Below are positions 1 through 10,497 of a stretch of DNA of 64,000 bases, piece after piece. The notes below the pieces were generated by a model. That model saw nothing but the letters and a program-made list of their open reading frames with translations. It made no database searches and had not been told where the DNA came from. Source of the stretch: Choanephora cucurbitarum (lineage: Eukaryota; Mucoromycota; Mucoromycetes; Mucorales; Choanephoraceae); the NCBI GenBank assembly GCA_025331435.1, contig JAIWNI010000067.1, forward strand, positions 91,554 through 155,553, written 5' to 3'. Position numbers and translations under genes: made by a program. How positions within the stretch are numbered: the stretch's first letter is position 1; each line of letters opens with the position of its first letter.

Positions 1-160
1 ACACACATATAAATAAAGCTTCCATATAATAAAACCCAAAGCAATTATAAGTCACGTCCAAATATTTCAGAACACGTAACCCATTGTTGTTCTGTTGGTC
101 TTCTTTTCACTCTTTTCTTAAAAAGCATACTAAAAAAAGCACTTCTTCAGCTATTCCCGT

Positions 161-640
161 ATGCATAAAAGACTTCTTTCTCACACTGATTTGAACGCGT
201 TTGAGACAAGTGTTCGTCGTCAACCTACTCAATTAATTAGGGCTCAACATCGTCACTTTTTGAGTTCTGACAACAAGGTCTCTTTATCCACTTTTCGAGT
301 AACTTTGGGTCGTATGAACTTCGCAACAAAAAAAAACCAGCTCTGAAGCCCAGACATAAAGACTCACGTTTGGCTTGGGTTAAAGAAAGGCTTAATTAGA
401 CAAAAGATGACTGGAACAAGGTAGTTTGGTCTGATTAGGCCAAGCTCACTTTGAAGAATGCTAGTGCTGAAACTAGAACAATCAGAAAGAATGGAGGAAG
501 GTACATCAAGAGCACCCACATGTCTGGTTTGGGTTCTGTGATGGCATCAGGATGCTTTTATGCAAAGGTATTAGCTCTCTTCTGGTACAACTCCATTAAT
601 GCACAACATGGTGTAAGGTACTCATTGAATTTAATTTTCA
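161..640 (+). pseudogene. decayed Tc1/mariner-type transposase
   Basis: This is a remnant of a cut-and-paste DNA transposase of the Tc1/mariner family. The first block (161-346) resembles the second HTH region, with T-F-R-V-T-L-G-R. After an A-run near 326-335 the frame changes and the typical run RLAWVKERLN, then DDWNKVVWSD, follows at about 364-440. The latter is the stretch around the first catalytic Asp. A TAG stop lies directly after that SD, where the family has Glu, and another TAG follows LN. Downstream come GGRYI and GSVMASGCF (about 490-560), matching the family's GGGSVMVWGCF segment. The rest of the DDE domain is not recognisable. With two stops and a frameshift it is certainly non-functional. 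No terminal repeats were found for it. Confidence 0.75.
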
Positions 641-668
641 AATCCGCAGCTTATTTTAGTTCACACTG

Positions 669-1451
669 TATGAACATCCATTCATTAGAAGAGTGCTGCT
701 TTACGTATTGGTTCAGTATGCGAGGCTTCTTGATCAGTGTTAGAATTTTGTACGAGTTAGATCCATTACACAAAAAAGGGAGAAGAGTGTACGCAAGAAC
801 TGGTACACGAACTCTTTTTTTTTATACTAGTCGCCTTCTTTGCTTCTGTTTCTCTACTATGCAGTTTAACGATCTTCCGGACGAAACACTTTTTTCCAAA
901 GACAATCTGAGCCATCTTGTTGTTTCAGATGTATGCAGATTGTTTGATCCAACGCAATATGCATTACAAAAAGACTCGCGCCAACACCGTGTTGACACAA
1001 TTGAAAAGGCCAATGAAGCAGTATCCTTTGCAGCTGAATTCCTAGAATCAGTTGTTATGATGGACAACCATTGGTTTTTTGTCACTAGCTTCTGTATGTT
1101 CGTTCATGAGAAACATGTCGATGATTGTGCAGACAAATCTGCTGTAGGATTGCAACGAGATCCAGTGATGTTTATGCGCAAAAAGACTAGAATGGGCAAT
1201 GACTTTTTTGAGCTCACATTGAGATTCTCTAATGTTGAACTGCTGTTTACCTCTAGCTTTTTTTTAGTCATGTAAACAGTTCACATTTTGATGCCTTCTT
1301 TGGATCTTCAATTCAACGTCTGCCAAAAAGCATTACCGAAACTTATTGCACCGTCTCAACAAAGCTAATATTCGCAGTCTTTTTACTAAGAAAGCCTCGC
1401 ATACTGAACCAATACATAAAGCAGCACTCTTCTAATGAATGGATGTTCATA
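669..1451. repeat. inverted repeat pair, ~60-bp arms around ~660 bp
   Basis: Bases 669-728 and 1392-1451 are reverse complements over about 60 bp with a single visible mismatch (ACGTA versus ATGTA in the middle). Similarity stops abruptly on both sides. The arms enclose about 660 bp containing an open frame (part of 451-1275, +) that I do not recognise. The structure could be the ends of a small foldback or non-autonomous element, or a local inverted duplication. A transcript across it would form a long hairpin. Confidence 0.8.
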
Positions 1452-1817
1452 AGTAAGCGCTTTCATGAGCAAGGGCTTTCACCTGTTCATCCTTTATATT
1501 TTAGTAGCAAGAACAAAGCTCAAGAGGCAGCATCTTTGTTATTGAAAACCTTAGTAGAGGGGAATGAGAACAAAGATATGCTAAAGACCGCAAAGGCTAA
1601 TGTGGATGCAATAAGCAGAGTAAATACTGGTTCTTTGAAGCTATTGAAGATATATCTTGACAAAGCAAACAAGGATCAAAAGTTTCTGTTTGAGCCTTTG
1701 GACAAAAAGCAATTGAAAAAAGATATGGTACAGTTGTATGAAACAATCCTTTCTGGACCATTAAGAAGAGCAAATGGAGCTTTGGCGAAAGCAAGCAGTA
1801 GTTCTACAAAAAAATAA
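1443..1817 (+). CDS. hypothetical protein, lysine-rich, helical
   Basis: An open frame of 124 codons with a hydrophilic, helix-prone, Lys/Ala-rich product ending in a Ser/Lys tail. I do not recognise a family. The frame continues upstream without a stop into the right arm of the inverted repeat, so the ATG at 1443 may not be the true start and the frame could be the 3' end of a disrupted gene. It lies among transposon remains and may itself be transposon-derived. No promoter or splice signal decides the matter. Confidence 0.3.
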   Translation: MFISKRFHEQGLSPVHPLYFSSKNKAQEAASLLLKTLVEGNENKDMLKTAKANVDAISRVNTGSLKLLKIYLDKANKDQKFLFEPLDKKQLKKDMVQLYETILSGPLRRANGALAKASSSSTKK

Positions 1818-1979
1818 AATGAACTAAGGAAAAATACATATACCATGACACACCCTATTCATACCTGAGTTTCAGCATACTATATAAGCTCTATATACCA
1901 CTACCCTTACTTCACACGTATATGAGATTTTTGAGAGTTACTTCATTCTTCTTTTCTGTTCTTTCTTTAAGGAACTGTC

Positions 1980-2515
1980 CCCTTTTTTTCAGTGCAAGTT
2001 GTAGTTCTTTAGCTTTACAAATCTCCAATGAATTACACCAATATATTGAAGATGTAAAGGTACTGGCGTTTGATCTAGCCTCTTGGGTGGGACGAAGTCA
2101 AAGCATGTTAAAGCTACGGTCAGTTGGCTTTTGCTGCTAGAGTCCAGATGATAACAGACAGGACGATTGTAAGCATCCGCGAGCATTTGTAGGCAATCAA
2201 TGCTACCGAATCAAAAGGACTTTCCAGCTGCTTTCCATCGTTTATGGCGACCATAATGCGTCGATTTATATTCTTTCTTGTGCAAATCAATGCCACATGT
2301 GATAATTGTTTTGACTTCATCTGTGATCATTCCAAACGAGCTTCGGTAGGAGTCTTCGTAGGACATGTCATTCTTTAATTCTTCTAGTGTCACAGAAAGT
2401 ATAGCACCCTTCGCTTTGGCGGATTGTTCCTTGTCTCCATATAATTGGTATGCTACTGCTTCAAAATCACAGTAGCCATCACTCTTTGGATTGTAGGTCG
2501 GTACAACATCGCTTT
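1980..2515 (-). pseudogene. OTU-like cysteine protease domain, decayed
   Basis: Read on the minus strand from about 2512, one frame gives a region like an OTU deubiquitinase-type protease domain. The segment SDGYCDFEAVAYQLYG matches the catalytic D-G-x-C-x-F-x-A-(V/L)-A signature and keeps the Cys. The end segment IGVIHWRFVKL matches the catalytic His region (H-W/Y-x-x-V). In between, CLQMLADAYNRPV matches the usual LQ-x-LA-D-x-(Y/F)-x-R-P. A single in-frame TGA after GKSF interrupts it at about 2200. OTU domains are often carried by fungal and plant DNA transposons, and this one sits in transposon debris, so it is more likely element-derived than a host gene. No upstream exon was found. Confidence 0.6.
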
Positions 2516-2519
2516 AGTT

Positions 2520-3638
2520 AACACCAACATATAGAGAAGGATCTAACTGCTGCTTTCTAAATCCTTCCGTATGAGCAGTTGTCATTTTTTGAGGGACGAT
2601 TATTGTATTCACATATCTATTCAGCGTATAACTAAATAGTATTAATTCAATACATATTACTTATAGTCATATTTCTTACAACTTGGCAATCGGTATTTAG
2701 ACTGCAACTATAACTGACTTCAGTACCAACTGAAGTTTAAGGATTATACAGTTTTATTTGGTCAAATCAAAGTACAAAAGAAAAAAGAAAAGGCGTTTAT
2801 CTACAAGTGCATTTGTAGCAACGGATGTCATAATGGAGTCATTGCTTACCTTTTTTCTCTTGATGACCACAATTGTTATATGTGATTGTTGGGCATATAC
2901 ATGATGTAGTTATGTTGAGAGGTATTTCAGATAAATTGACTACCATTGCATGCATGCCTTATTCCTTTTGATGCTTTCTTTACTTTCTTCTTTCTTTTTA
3001 TGTCATCTAGATGTTAATGGCTATCAATTGCGGTTAAATTTTGGGGTGAAACTTTCAACATATATCTACCTTCGAGAAAATTGAGAAAACCGTCAGTTTT
3101 AAATGAATTCTTTGCTCTCCTCTCCTTGTAAATATGACTACAGAAGATCTGCAAGACACGATGCTTATCTTTTTCATTTGCGTTATTTTATGAAATCGTT
3201 ATATACAGTCAGTTGCTTTTCAGCTAGCGATAATATCAAGTATTTGTTTTGGTTAATTGAGAACAAGCTATAAACGCTTAATGATATTGGTTGTAATTTG
3301 CTGTTTCTTTGTTGTATTCTTTATATGGATTTCTAGATTCAATTCTGCAGTTTAAGCAAACGCTTGTCAAATTTGGCTTAACATTTCGCTGCTCTTCCAA
3401 CGTCAGAGCAGCATTGACAAAAGGTAGGTGAATGAGAAAACTCACAGAATAGAACAAAATGGCTATAGATAGTCAATCTTTCAACTAGGCAAACTATCGT
3501 TAAAAGTAGAAACACTGTACTTTTAGTTCGGTGAAATACGTAGGTTTAATTTATTCGCATGAATGACAAAATGGATTTTTCCTTTTTTTTTTTAATTCTT
3601 TTTGCTTTCTTTTTCTTATAAAACAAAAAGAGATTCTT
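2520..3638. other. intergenic, no gene seen
   Basis: AT-rich DNA with short homopolymer runs and no reading frame or motif I can support. The last few hundred bases are the presumed promoter and 5' leader of HID1. A T-run at about 3580-3600 lies shortly before its ATG. Confidence 0.5.
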
Positions 3639-6456
3639 ATGGGGGCTACAGATAGTAAACTTGCCTTTCGAAAAGGCGTATTTCGACTATTTGAAGAGAA
3701 AGTAAAGTGTAAACAAGTAACAAATTAGCTACAGCTATACTTATACTTTATTAGCATATACCCACAAGTGCAGATGACTACTGGACTTTAGTAAATAATT
3801 TAAAAAAAAAAAAAGACCGAGATTGAGTTATTAATACAAGCTGATTTCAGTTTTGGACTCTACCTGAATCTGTGGATGATGTCTATACACTTGTCAGTTC
3901 GACAGATATTCGAAAAGCAAGAGATCATGCTATTGAGAATTTAGAGACGCTGATAGATAAAGTAAGCCCCTTTTTTTCCTTTTTATAAATAGAACCTGTA
4001 TGCTCAATAATGTATGATAGATCATGGAACATATGGATCGATTATTACAAACAACTGCACCTATTCCGTCAATTCAACTATTAAATTGCTGTCGTGTGCT
4101 TACGCGCATTATGCCATACATTTTCGAAAGCCCAGAATGTGCAGAATGGGAACACAAATTCTTTTGGACTCCAGACGCGTCAAAAACAAATCCATTACCT
4201 CGGGGTGAACATTTGTTATCATGTAAAGCAATACCCCAAAAAAAGCGATTGTGTGTGACAAAAGAAAAACTTATACTATTTTTTCTATGATGACTAGTGA
4301 CACTGCAATCGTTGTTTTTGGCAGGATTTACATTACCTCATACAATGAGCACAGCGCAGTCTCGAGTGAATTTTGTGATTTGGGAAACAGGTGTAGGTTC
4401 ATCTACGCCTATCGGCTCTTCACGCGACAACGATTTGAATCGAACCGAGGTATTACGTCTTTTGACTGTCTTGTTGTCGAAATCGATCTATGTTACACCT
4501 GCACATTTAACCACACAAGAGGACCGATGGCTTCATTATATGGTCAGTAAGACAGAGCGTAAGGTAGTCTTGGCCTTTTTGTGTAGTATGATCAATACAG
4601 CCTGCAAATTCAACCCAATGGGCTGGACAGCTGTCCCTTACAATCATATCGTCTTTTCAGATCCTCGTGAACATCTAGTGACACTCTGTTTACGTGGATT
4701 ACTGATTGTTTTGGATTATCGCCCAACTATAGAGAATGAAGAACATCAACAACATGAAGATGAAGGGAAAACACAGGAGTCAGTGAGCGAGAATGCATTT
4801 CGATATTATCTCTCTAAACTACATCGAGCTCAAGATTTTCAGTTTTCTATTGACGGTATTTATCGTATCTTAAGTAGCCCTATGCAGGTATGTTCAATAA
4901 GAGGCTTTCTTGAACAAAGACATACTGACCCCTTGGATTAGACCTTAAATAGTTATCTGCCTGGATCATCCAAACGTGTTCGATGTCATGTAGAAATGAT
5001 GATGTTATGTTGGAAGTTACTTGAAGTGAATAATGTAAGCAAGTTAGTGTTTGTTGTTCCGAATATGGATATGAAATTCAATGGTATTCATGCTGATTTA
5101 TCTCAATAGCGTTTTCGAAAGTACTTGATAGAAACAGAAAGAGCATTGGATTTGATGATTGTCTTGCTTTATTATGCGAGCGAAAACAAATTAGATCCAT
5201 GTAGGTAGACTTGAGGCTTTCTTGTTTTTTTTGTACTGATGATACATTTGGACAGCTCAAGTAGGACTGGTGCGTATGTGCTCTTTTATACTTCAAACAC
5301 TATCGTCCGACAGAACATTCAGTGTCAAATTAAACAAGCCATTTGATGGGCATGGTGCACTCCCAGTCAATATAAAAATACCTAATTTTCATGGTACATA
5401 TGCTGATTATCTTATTCTTGTAAGTATGATCAAAAAGAGCTTGTAAAGATGGTTGTTTGGCTGATGCTTGCTTTCTTCTAGACAATTTTCTCTTTAATTG
5501 CTTCCTCCCGAGGTGCTCTCTCTACTCTTTATCCTGCCATGATCAAGACCATTACCAATATCTCACCTTATCTAAAGCATCTTTCGTCTACTACATCCAA
5601 TAAATTAGTGGCTCTGTTTGGATCCATGTCAGCTCCTGGCTTTCTATTGGCAGACGAACCAAATCATCTCTTGGCTGGTTATCTTCTGGAGGCATTCAAT
5701 CATATCATTCAATTCCAGTTCTCAAGCAAGTGTGATTAATAACAACCATATGCTCTCTTCACTAACTCCTTTCATTCTAGATAACCCACATTTTATCTAC
5801 GCTGTCTTGCGTAGTCATCGTAAATTTGAGAAATTAGCCGAGTTTAATCTAGAGAACGGTCTGATAGAAATCGAGAGGCAGTTAAAGAGACAACAAGAGG
5901 ATAATCTACAAGAAGGTCATCATGATCTTTCTGAGAAAGCCAAAGGGAAATTGCCTGAGTCTTTATCGGGCGGATCTAGTGGTATTAATACACCTCAACG
6001 ACAACCCAGTGTATCTTCCATTGGATCCATGGCATTGCCTGGTGCAAAAAATGGATTTATACCAACAGATGAATGGGTAAGATAACAATAGGAATGAAAG
6101 CACTCTATGCGCTAACTCTATAAATACAGATTCAGCAATGGCATTCAAAATTACCTTTGGAAATCATTATGACCTTAATTCATGAACTCAAGAGTCAATT
6201 AGAGTCTCAACAAAGTCATGAGCAACTTTTAGAATTCCTGACGAACGTATCTACAGACAAGCTACCACCTGCTCATCCCGTAGTGATCCGTAAATTCCAA
6301 TGGTCAGAGCCTTCAGTAATCTGGTTTCGCAGTATGTTATGGGGACAGGCTTATGTTGCCTCTGTATCGAGTTATGGACCTTGGAACAATACTCAAGTCA
6401 AATTATTTCACATCAAGCAACCTCAACCTTCTTCTTCTTCTATAGAGACTTCATAA
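3639..6456 (+). CDS. HID1: HID1-family Golgi/TGN trafficking protein, 10 exons
   Basis: A homologue of HID1 (high-temperature-induced dauer formation 1; fission yeast Ftp105, budding yeast Ecm30), a peripheral Golgi/trans-Golgi protein needed for sorting and secretory-granule biogenesis. Exons by hand: 3639-3701, 3851-3961, 4021-4222, 4298-4887, 4942-5034, 5110-5200, 5256-5419, 5482-5725, 5781-6076, 6130-6456; about 726 aa, in the family range. The start is MGATDSKLAFRKGVFRLFEE, matching the family N-terminus, with Gly2 available for N-myristoylation. Other family blocks are FWTLPESVDDVYTL, the CCRVLTRIMPYIFES region, LFLAGFTLP, SYLPGS and the C-terminal IRKFQWSEPSVIWFR...MWG-like segment. 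All exon phases join. The intron after exon 8 uses a GC donor (5726). The gene converges on TRP2, whose stop is 39 bp away. Confidence 0.9.
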
Positions 6457-6495
6457 AGTTATACACGAAAAAAAGAATTGTACATTTTATTATTG

Positions 6496-8093
6496 TTATT
6501 GTTGCTGTTGTTGTTGTTGATATAATTTGCGTTCACATTGATCAATGGTAGCTAAATTAGAGCCCATCTTGTTCATGGTTTCTTGGTATTCGTCTTCTTC
6601 CACTGAATCATAGACAATACCACCACCTGCTTGCAAGTAAGCAACTTGATCCTTAAACACCATAGTACGAATAGCAATACATGTATCTAAATCACCAGAA
6701 TAATCGAAATGACCTACAGCACCAGCATAAATACCTCGCTTTTGCTTTTCCAGACCACGAATCAATTCGACAGCACGGATCTTGGGTGCACCTGAAACAG
6801 TACCGGCAGGGAAGATAGCACGGAAGGCATCAAAAGGAGTTTGATCATCACGTAATTGGCCCGAGACATTGGAGACGATATGCATCACATGGGAATAGTA
6901 TTCAATCTGCATCAGGCGATCTACCTTGACAGATTCAGGACGACAAATACGATTGATATCATTACGACCGAGATCGACCAACATCACATGCTCAGCAATT
7001 TCCTTGGGATCCTTTAGTAGATCGTCAGCCAGTGCCTGATCCTCTTCTGTTGTCTTGCCTCGCTTACGTGTGCCTGCAATAGGATGGGTATAGGCTTTGC
7101 CATCTTGCACTTTGGTCAACATCTCAGGTGAGGCACCAACAATAGTAAATTCTTTCAGATTCATATAGAACATGTAAGGTGAAGGATTCAAGGAACGTAA
7201 ATGGCGGTACACATTAAAGGGATGTAAGTCAGTAGGTCGAGCGAGTCGTTGAGAGGGTACAGCCTGAAAGATATCGCCCTCTTTGATATGATGTTTTAGT
7301 TGAGACACAAATCCCATGTAACCTTCTTTGCCTACATTAGAGACTGCTTGTTTGCCCAAGGTGATCGGGCCCTGAGGAACAGGTGGAATGCGTTCTTGAT
7401 TCAGTAAACAAAGTGTGGTCTCGATCTCTTCTGCTGCCTTTCGATATTCGCGAGCGACTTCTTCAGGTTCAGTAACATCGCTTCTGAAATGAGAGACAAC
7501 ATTTACTATTTGTCTTACACGATCAAAGATAACCAGTGTATCACACATCATAAAGATAGCATCCGGAATGCCGAGTGGATCCTCTAATTCACCTTGAATA
7601 CTAGGTTCAAAGTATTGATAACAATCAAACCCAACATAGCCTACAGCACCACCTATGATATCCAGTGTTAAAGCAACTAGGCTATACTCTCCTTATTAGT
7701 TTACCTGTAAAGCTAGGAAGACCGGGTATCTTGACATATTTAATATGCTCCAATTCTTTCTGAATAGGAATGAGAGGATCGCCATTGATTTTTTCATCAG
7801 AGCCCACTCGAATTAATTTATAAGGGTCTAAAAAGTAATTTTCAGTATAAAGCGTAACACTTTACTTTCTATCTCTTACCAGAACCAATGAACGAATAAC
7901 GACTGATGTTTTCACCACCTTCTACTGATTCAAAAAGGAAAGAATAATCACAACGGTCTGCTACTTTGAGGTAAGCAGAGACAGGTGTCAAGAAGTCTGC
8001 TTCTAATTCTGCATAAATAGGAATCGTATTGCCCTTGCCGGAACTGACAATTTCTTGAACTTCTTCTAATGTAGGCTTTAACTGGAGTGACAT
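6496..8093 (-). CDS. TRP2: anthranilate synthase component I
   Basis: Converts chorismate plus ammonia or glutamine-derived nitrogen to anthranilate, the first committed step of tryptophan synthesis; it works with a glutamine amidotransferase partner (component II). Exons on the minus strand: 8093-7880, 7827-7705, 7652-6496; about 497 aa, the normal length. The N-terminal domain has [21 protein letters not shown], the region corresponding to the Trp-feedback LLES element (Leu replaced by Phe), then DPYKL. The C-terminal chorismate-binding domain shows [33 protein letters not shown] and [11 protein letters not shown]. The protein ends in a run of seven Gln, absent from most relatives. Both introns are 52 nt. 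A Gcn4/Cpc1-type site lies upstream. The identification is secure. Confidence 0.96.
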
Positions 8094-8255
8094 AGTTATA
8101 GCGAGATATAAATATAAAGTGGTGTTGAAAAGAAAAAGTGGGAGAGAGAGAAAAAAAAAAAGAGAAAGTTGATAGGTTCATGTCAACTTTGTAACGAAAA
8201 AAAAACTCAGTCATCTCTATTTCAAAATTCTAATTTGATATGTAGCTTACATTAA

Positions 8256-8263
8256 ATGACTCA
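8256..8263. promoter_or_regulatory. ATGACTCA, Gcn4/Cpc1-type response element
   Basis: An exact match to the palindromic core recognised by fungal Gcn4/Cpc1 bZIP activators, about 165 bp upstream of the TRP2 start codon. General amino-acid control of TRP2-type genes is well known in yeasts and moulds; that it acts here is inference. Chance occurrence of an 8-mer in a short promoter is low but not negligible. Confidence 0.55.
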
Positions 8264-8278
8264 CATTAGCACAGAAAC

Positions 8279-8284
8279 CACGTG
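8279..8284. promoter_or_regulatory. CACGTG E-box in TRP2 promoter
   Basis: A palindromic CACGTG, in the context CCACGTGAC, lies about 20 bp upstream of the ATGACTCA site and about 190 bp from the TRP2 ATG. CACGTG is the binding core of Cbf1/USF/MITF-type bHLH proteins. Which factor would use it here is unknown. Confidence 0.35.
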
Positions 8285-8454
8285 ACTTTCTCGCTTTTTT
8301 TTTTGTTTATTTTTCAAAGACAAACTAAGAGACTAAAATGAACAAGGGAAAGAACATAAGTGAAAGAAAGAAACCAAGATGGCTATAGTAATTATTAAAT
8401 AGAATAAGATGAATCATATCAATCGGTTTATAGGCGATAAGACCGACAAGTATT

Positions 8455-9363
8455 TTATGCTGTATTTTGATTAGCCGAAAACAAGATCCGAGCTGCTTCA
8501 CCTGTCAATTGGTAACCGAGCTCAGAGTACAAGTTCTTGTAAGGGTCTCTTGTATGCAAGACAAAGAGAGTCACGTAATCAAACTCCTTCAAGAGCAGTT
8601 CTGACAATAGACCAACACACAGAGAAGCATAGTGGTAACCTCGATAAGCAGGTGGGGTATAGACAAAGGCGATAGAACATCCAGATAAAGTAGGTCGTCG
8701 TTTCCATGCCATACTGACAGGTGCACCTACTTGATCGCAAAGAACGTAGATAAACTTATCCTTCATGGATTGTTGAACCAATTCGGTAACTGAGTGCAGA
8801 TTTTGATCCACCTTCAATTCCTTCATGAATGCCTGTAACCATGGTATGATGCAGGTATCAACTAGATCTTCAGTAGCCAGTTTGAGTTTACCAGCAGTAG
8901 GCACATGAGGCAGCTTCAGCGAAGGTGCCCGGCGATACATAGTTTGTGACCACACTCGGTCCATGGCTAGGAAAGGTACATCTATAATAGAACTATAGCA
9001 AGACTCCAAATGTCTTAAGGCAGGTTGAAAGGCATGCATAAACGATACCTGTGTGCGGATAGCAGGCTGTTTGGAGGTCAGATCTGAGAGAGCAAGATCC
9101 ATGGCTTCTTTGCAATGGGATTCAGACACATGAGACGCATACAACACACTATTGTTGAACCAAACAAGAGCCAAGATCAATTGATTTTTTTCCTTGTCCC
9201 AGACTGCATTACCATAGAAGGGTAATCCTTCCTTAACTGCACTTTGTGTTGAAATGAGTAGAAAGATATTTTGTACTTCATGTAAAGAAAGTTCAGACAG
9301 ATTATCGTCTAGAAACTCTTGTGCTGAATTATACAATCGAAGAGAGAATTGGCTTTTCGTCAT
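8455..9363 (-). CDS. GNAT-family N-acetyltransferase
   Basis: A single-exon gene of about 302 aa. The ATG at 9363 (MTKSQFSLRLYNS) is preferred because the longer frame upstream adds only a leucine-rich, atypical stretch. The C-terminal third carries the acetyl-CoA-binding GNAT motif A, IAFVYTPPAYRGYHYASLCV, in which YRGYHYA fits R/Q-x-x-G-x-(G/A), followed by a helix and the motif B-like NLYSELGYQ. The N-terminal two thirds are divergent, as in the FR47-like/uncharacterised fungal GNAT proteins. The substrate cannot be deduced. It lies in tandem upstream of TRP2 on the same strand, with about 360 bp between them, enough for a separate promoter. Confidence 0.75.
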   Translation of the reverse strand: MTKSQFSLRLYNSAQEFLDDNLSELSLHEVQNIFLLISTQSAVKEGLPFYGNAVWDKEKNQLILALVWFNNSVLYASHVSESHCKEAMDLALSDLTSKQPAIRTQVSFMHAFQPALRHLESCYSSIIDVPFLAMDRVWSQTMYRRAPSLKLPHVPTAGKLKLATEDLVDTCIIPWLQAFMKELKVDQNLHSVTELVQQSMKDKFIYVLCDQVGAPVSMAWKRRPTLSGCSIAFVYTPPAYRGYHYASLCVGLLSELLLKEFDYVTLFVLHTRDPYKNLYSELGYQLTGEAARILFSANQNTA

Positions 9364-10497
9364 TATAGAAAGAAGATACAAAAGTATAAAGAAAAGTAGT
9401 CTGTATGTGTATTTATTGGAAATCAACAATAAAAGTCTGCGCACCAAGATTGTGCAACAAAATCTTGCTAACTACCTGCGTAGGTACTCAATTAACCAAT
9501 GATAGCTTGCTGTTCTTGGTGCCTGAATATGACAATTATGCAGTAAAATATTTTGGACAAATCAAATGCGCAGGAAGTGACTTGAAAACGAATTCAATTG
9601 CAATTGACATGATGAATAAGTTACAATAGCCTCATTTCGACGACTACATATGATGCAATGGAAACTTTACGACTAAGGAGATACTAATAGTACAACTCTT
9701 TGAGCTGCTTGTAGTATCCTCTGCTTTTCTCTTCTCCAAAATAAGTCACAGTAATAGCGAAGTCTGTGAGGGACAAAGCAATAGTGTAACGTTACAAAAG
9801 AATTTACAGTCAAAAATGGGAAAGATGTACCTTTGAACACCAGATTTCCGCAGTCAGTTTTTTTCTGTTTGTTTTGTTTGACAAGATGCTTCATCATTCA
9901 GTCCATGTTCATATCAGTTTCTTTTGATTTGTTCAAAGGATCAATACAACACCGCTGTTACAAACTGTATTGCATGAGCGTAGAAGGACCCTAAGTCTGT
10001 CGTAGAATAGATTTTTGTTTAGAGACCGACAAGTGGTTGATTCCCTGCTACGAAAGCAGACGGTGCGACCTTAAGGCTTGACGATTTCAAAAATTATGAA
10101 AGCTAATTTTGAAATTTGATTTCTTTGGTCTTATGATTAGTCAGGATGAGTAAACAGTAAAATTAAGTGAGTGAATCAGGCTATTGAACTAAACAACTAA
10201 CTATAGACGCATAATAATTTGAATACAATTTAATAGTCTCTCTCTTTCTCTCTTTTTCTCTGTCTTTTCAGAGTGTGATAGGAACTCAGTTATTAGCTGT
10301 ATACAAGCACTGTCTTTTCTTTTCCAAAATTCAAATAGAAAAAAAAAATAGAACAACTCTAAGCTGTTTATGCAGAAAAGCTATATGCAATCTTTTCTTT
10401 ACTCAAATATTCACTTTCTACAATTACTTTTTCTCCACTCTTGCATGTCTCTGTTCTGTTTTATTGATTTTCCACAAAGAAAAAAAGAAAGAAAATC
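9364..10497. other. intergenic, no gene seen
   Basis: Contains the GNAT promoter and the 3' region of the VC0807-type gene. Small open frames on both strands have no recognisable domain. A CT-rich run (about 10235-10265) and A/T runs are present, and nothing else stands out. Confidence 0.5.
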
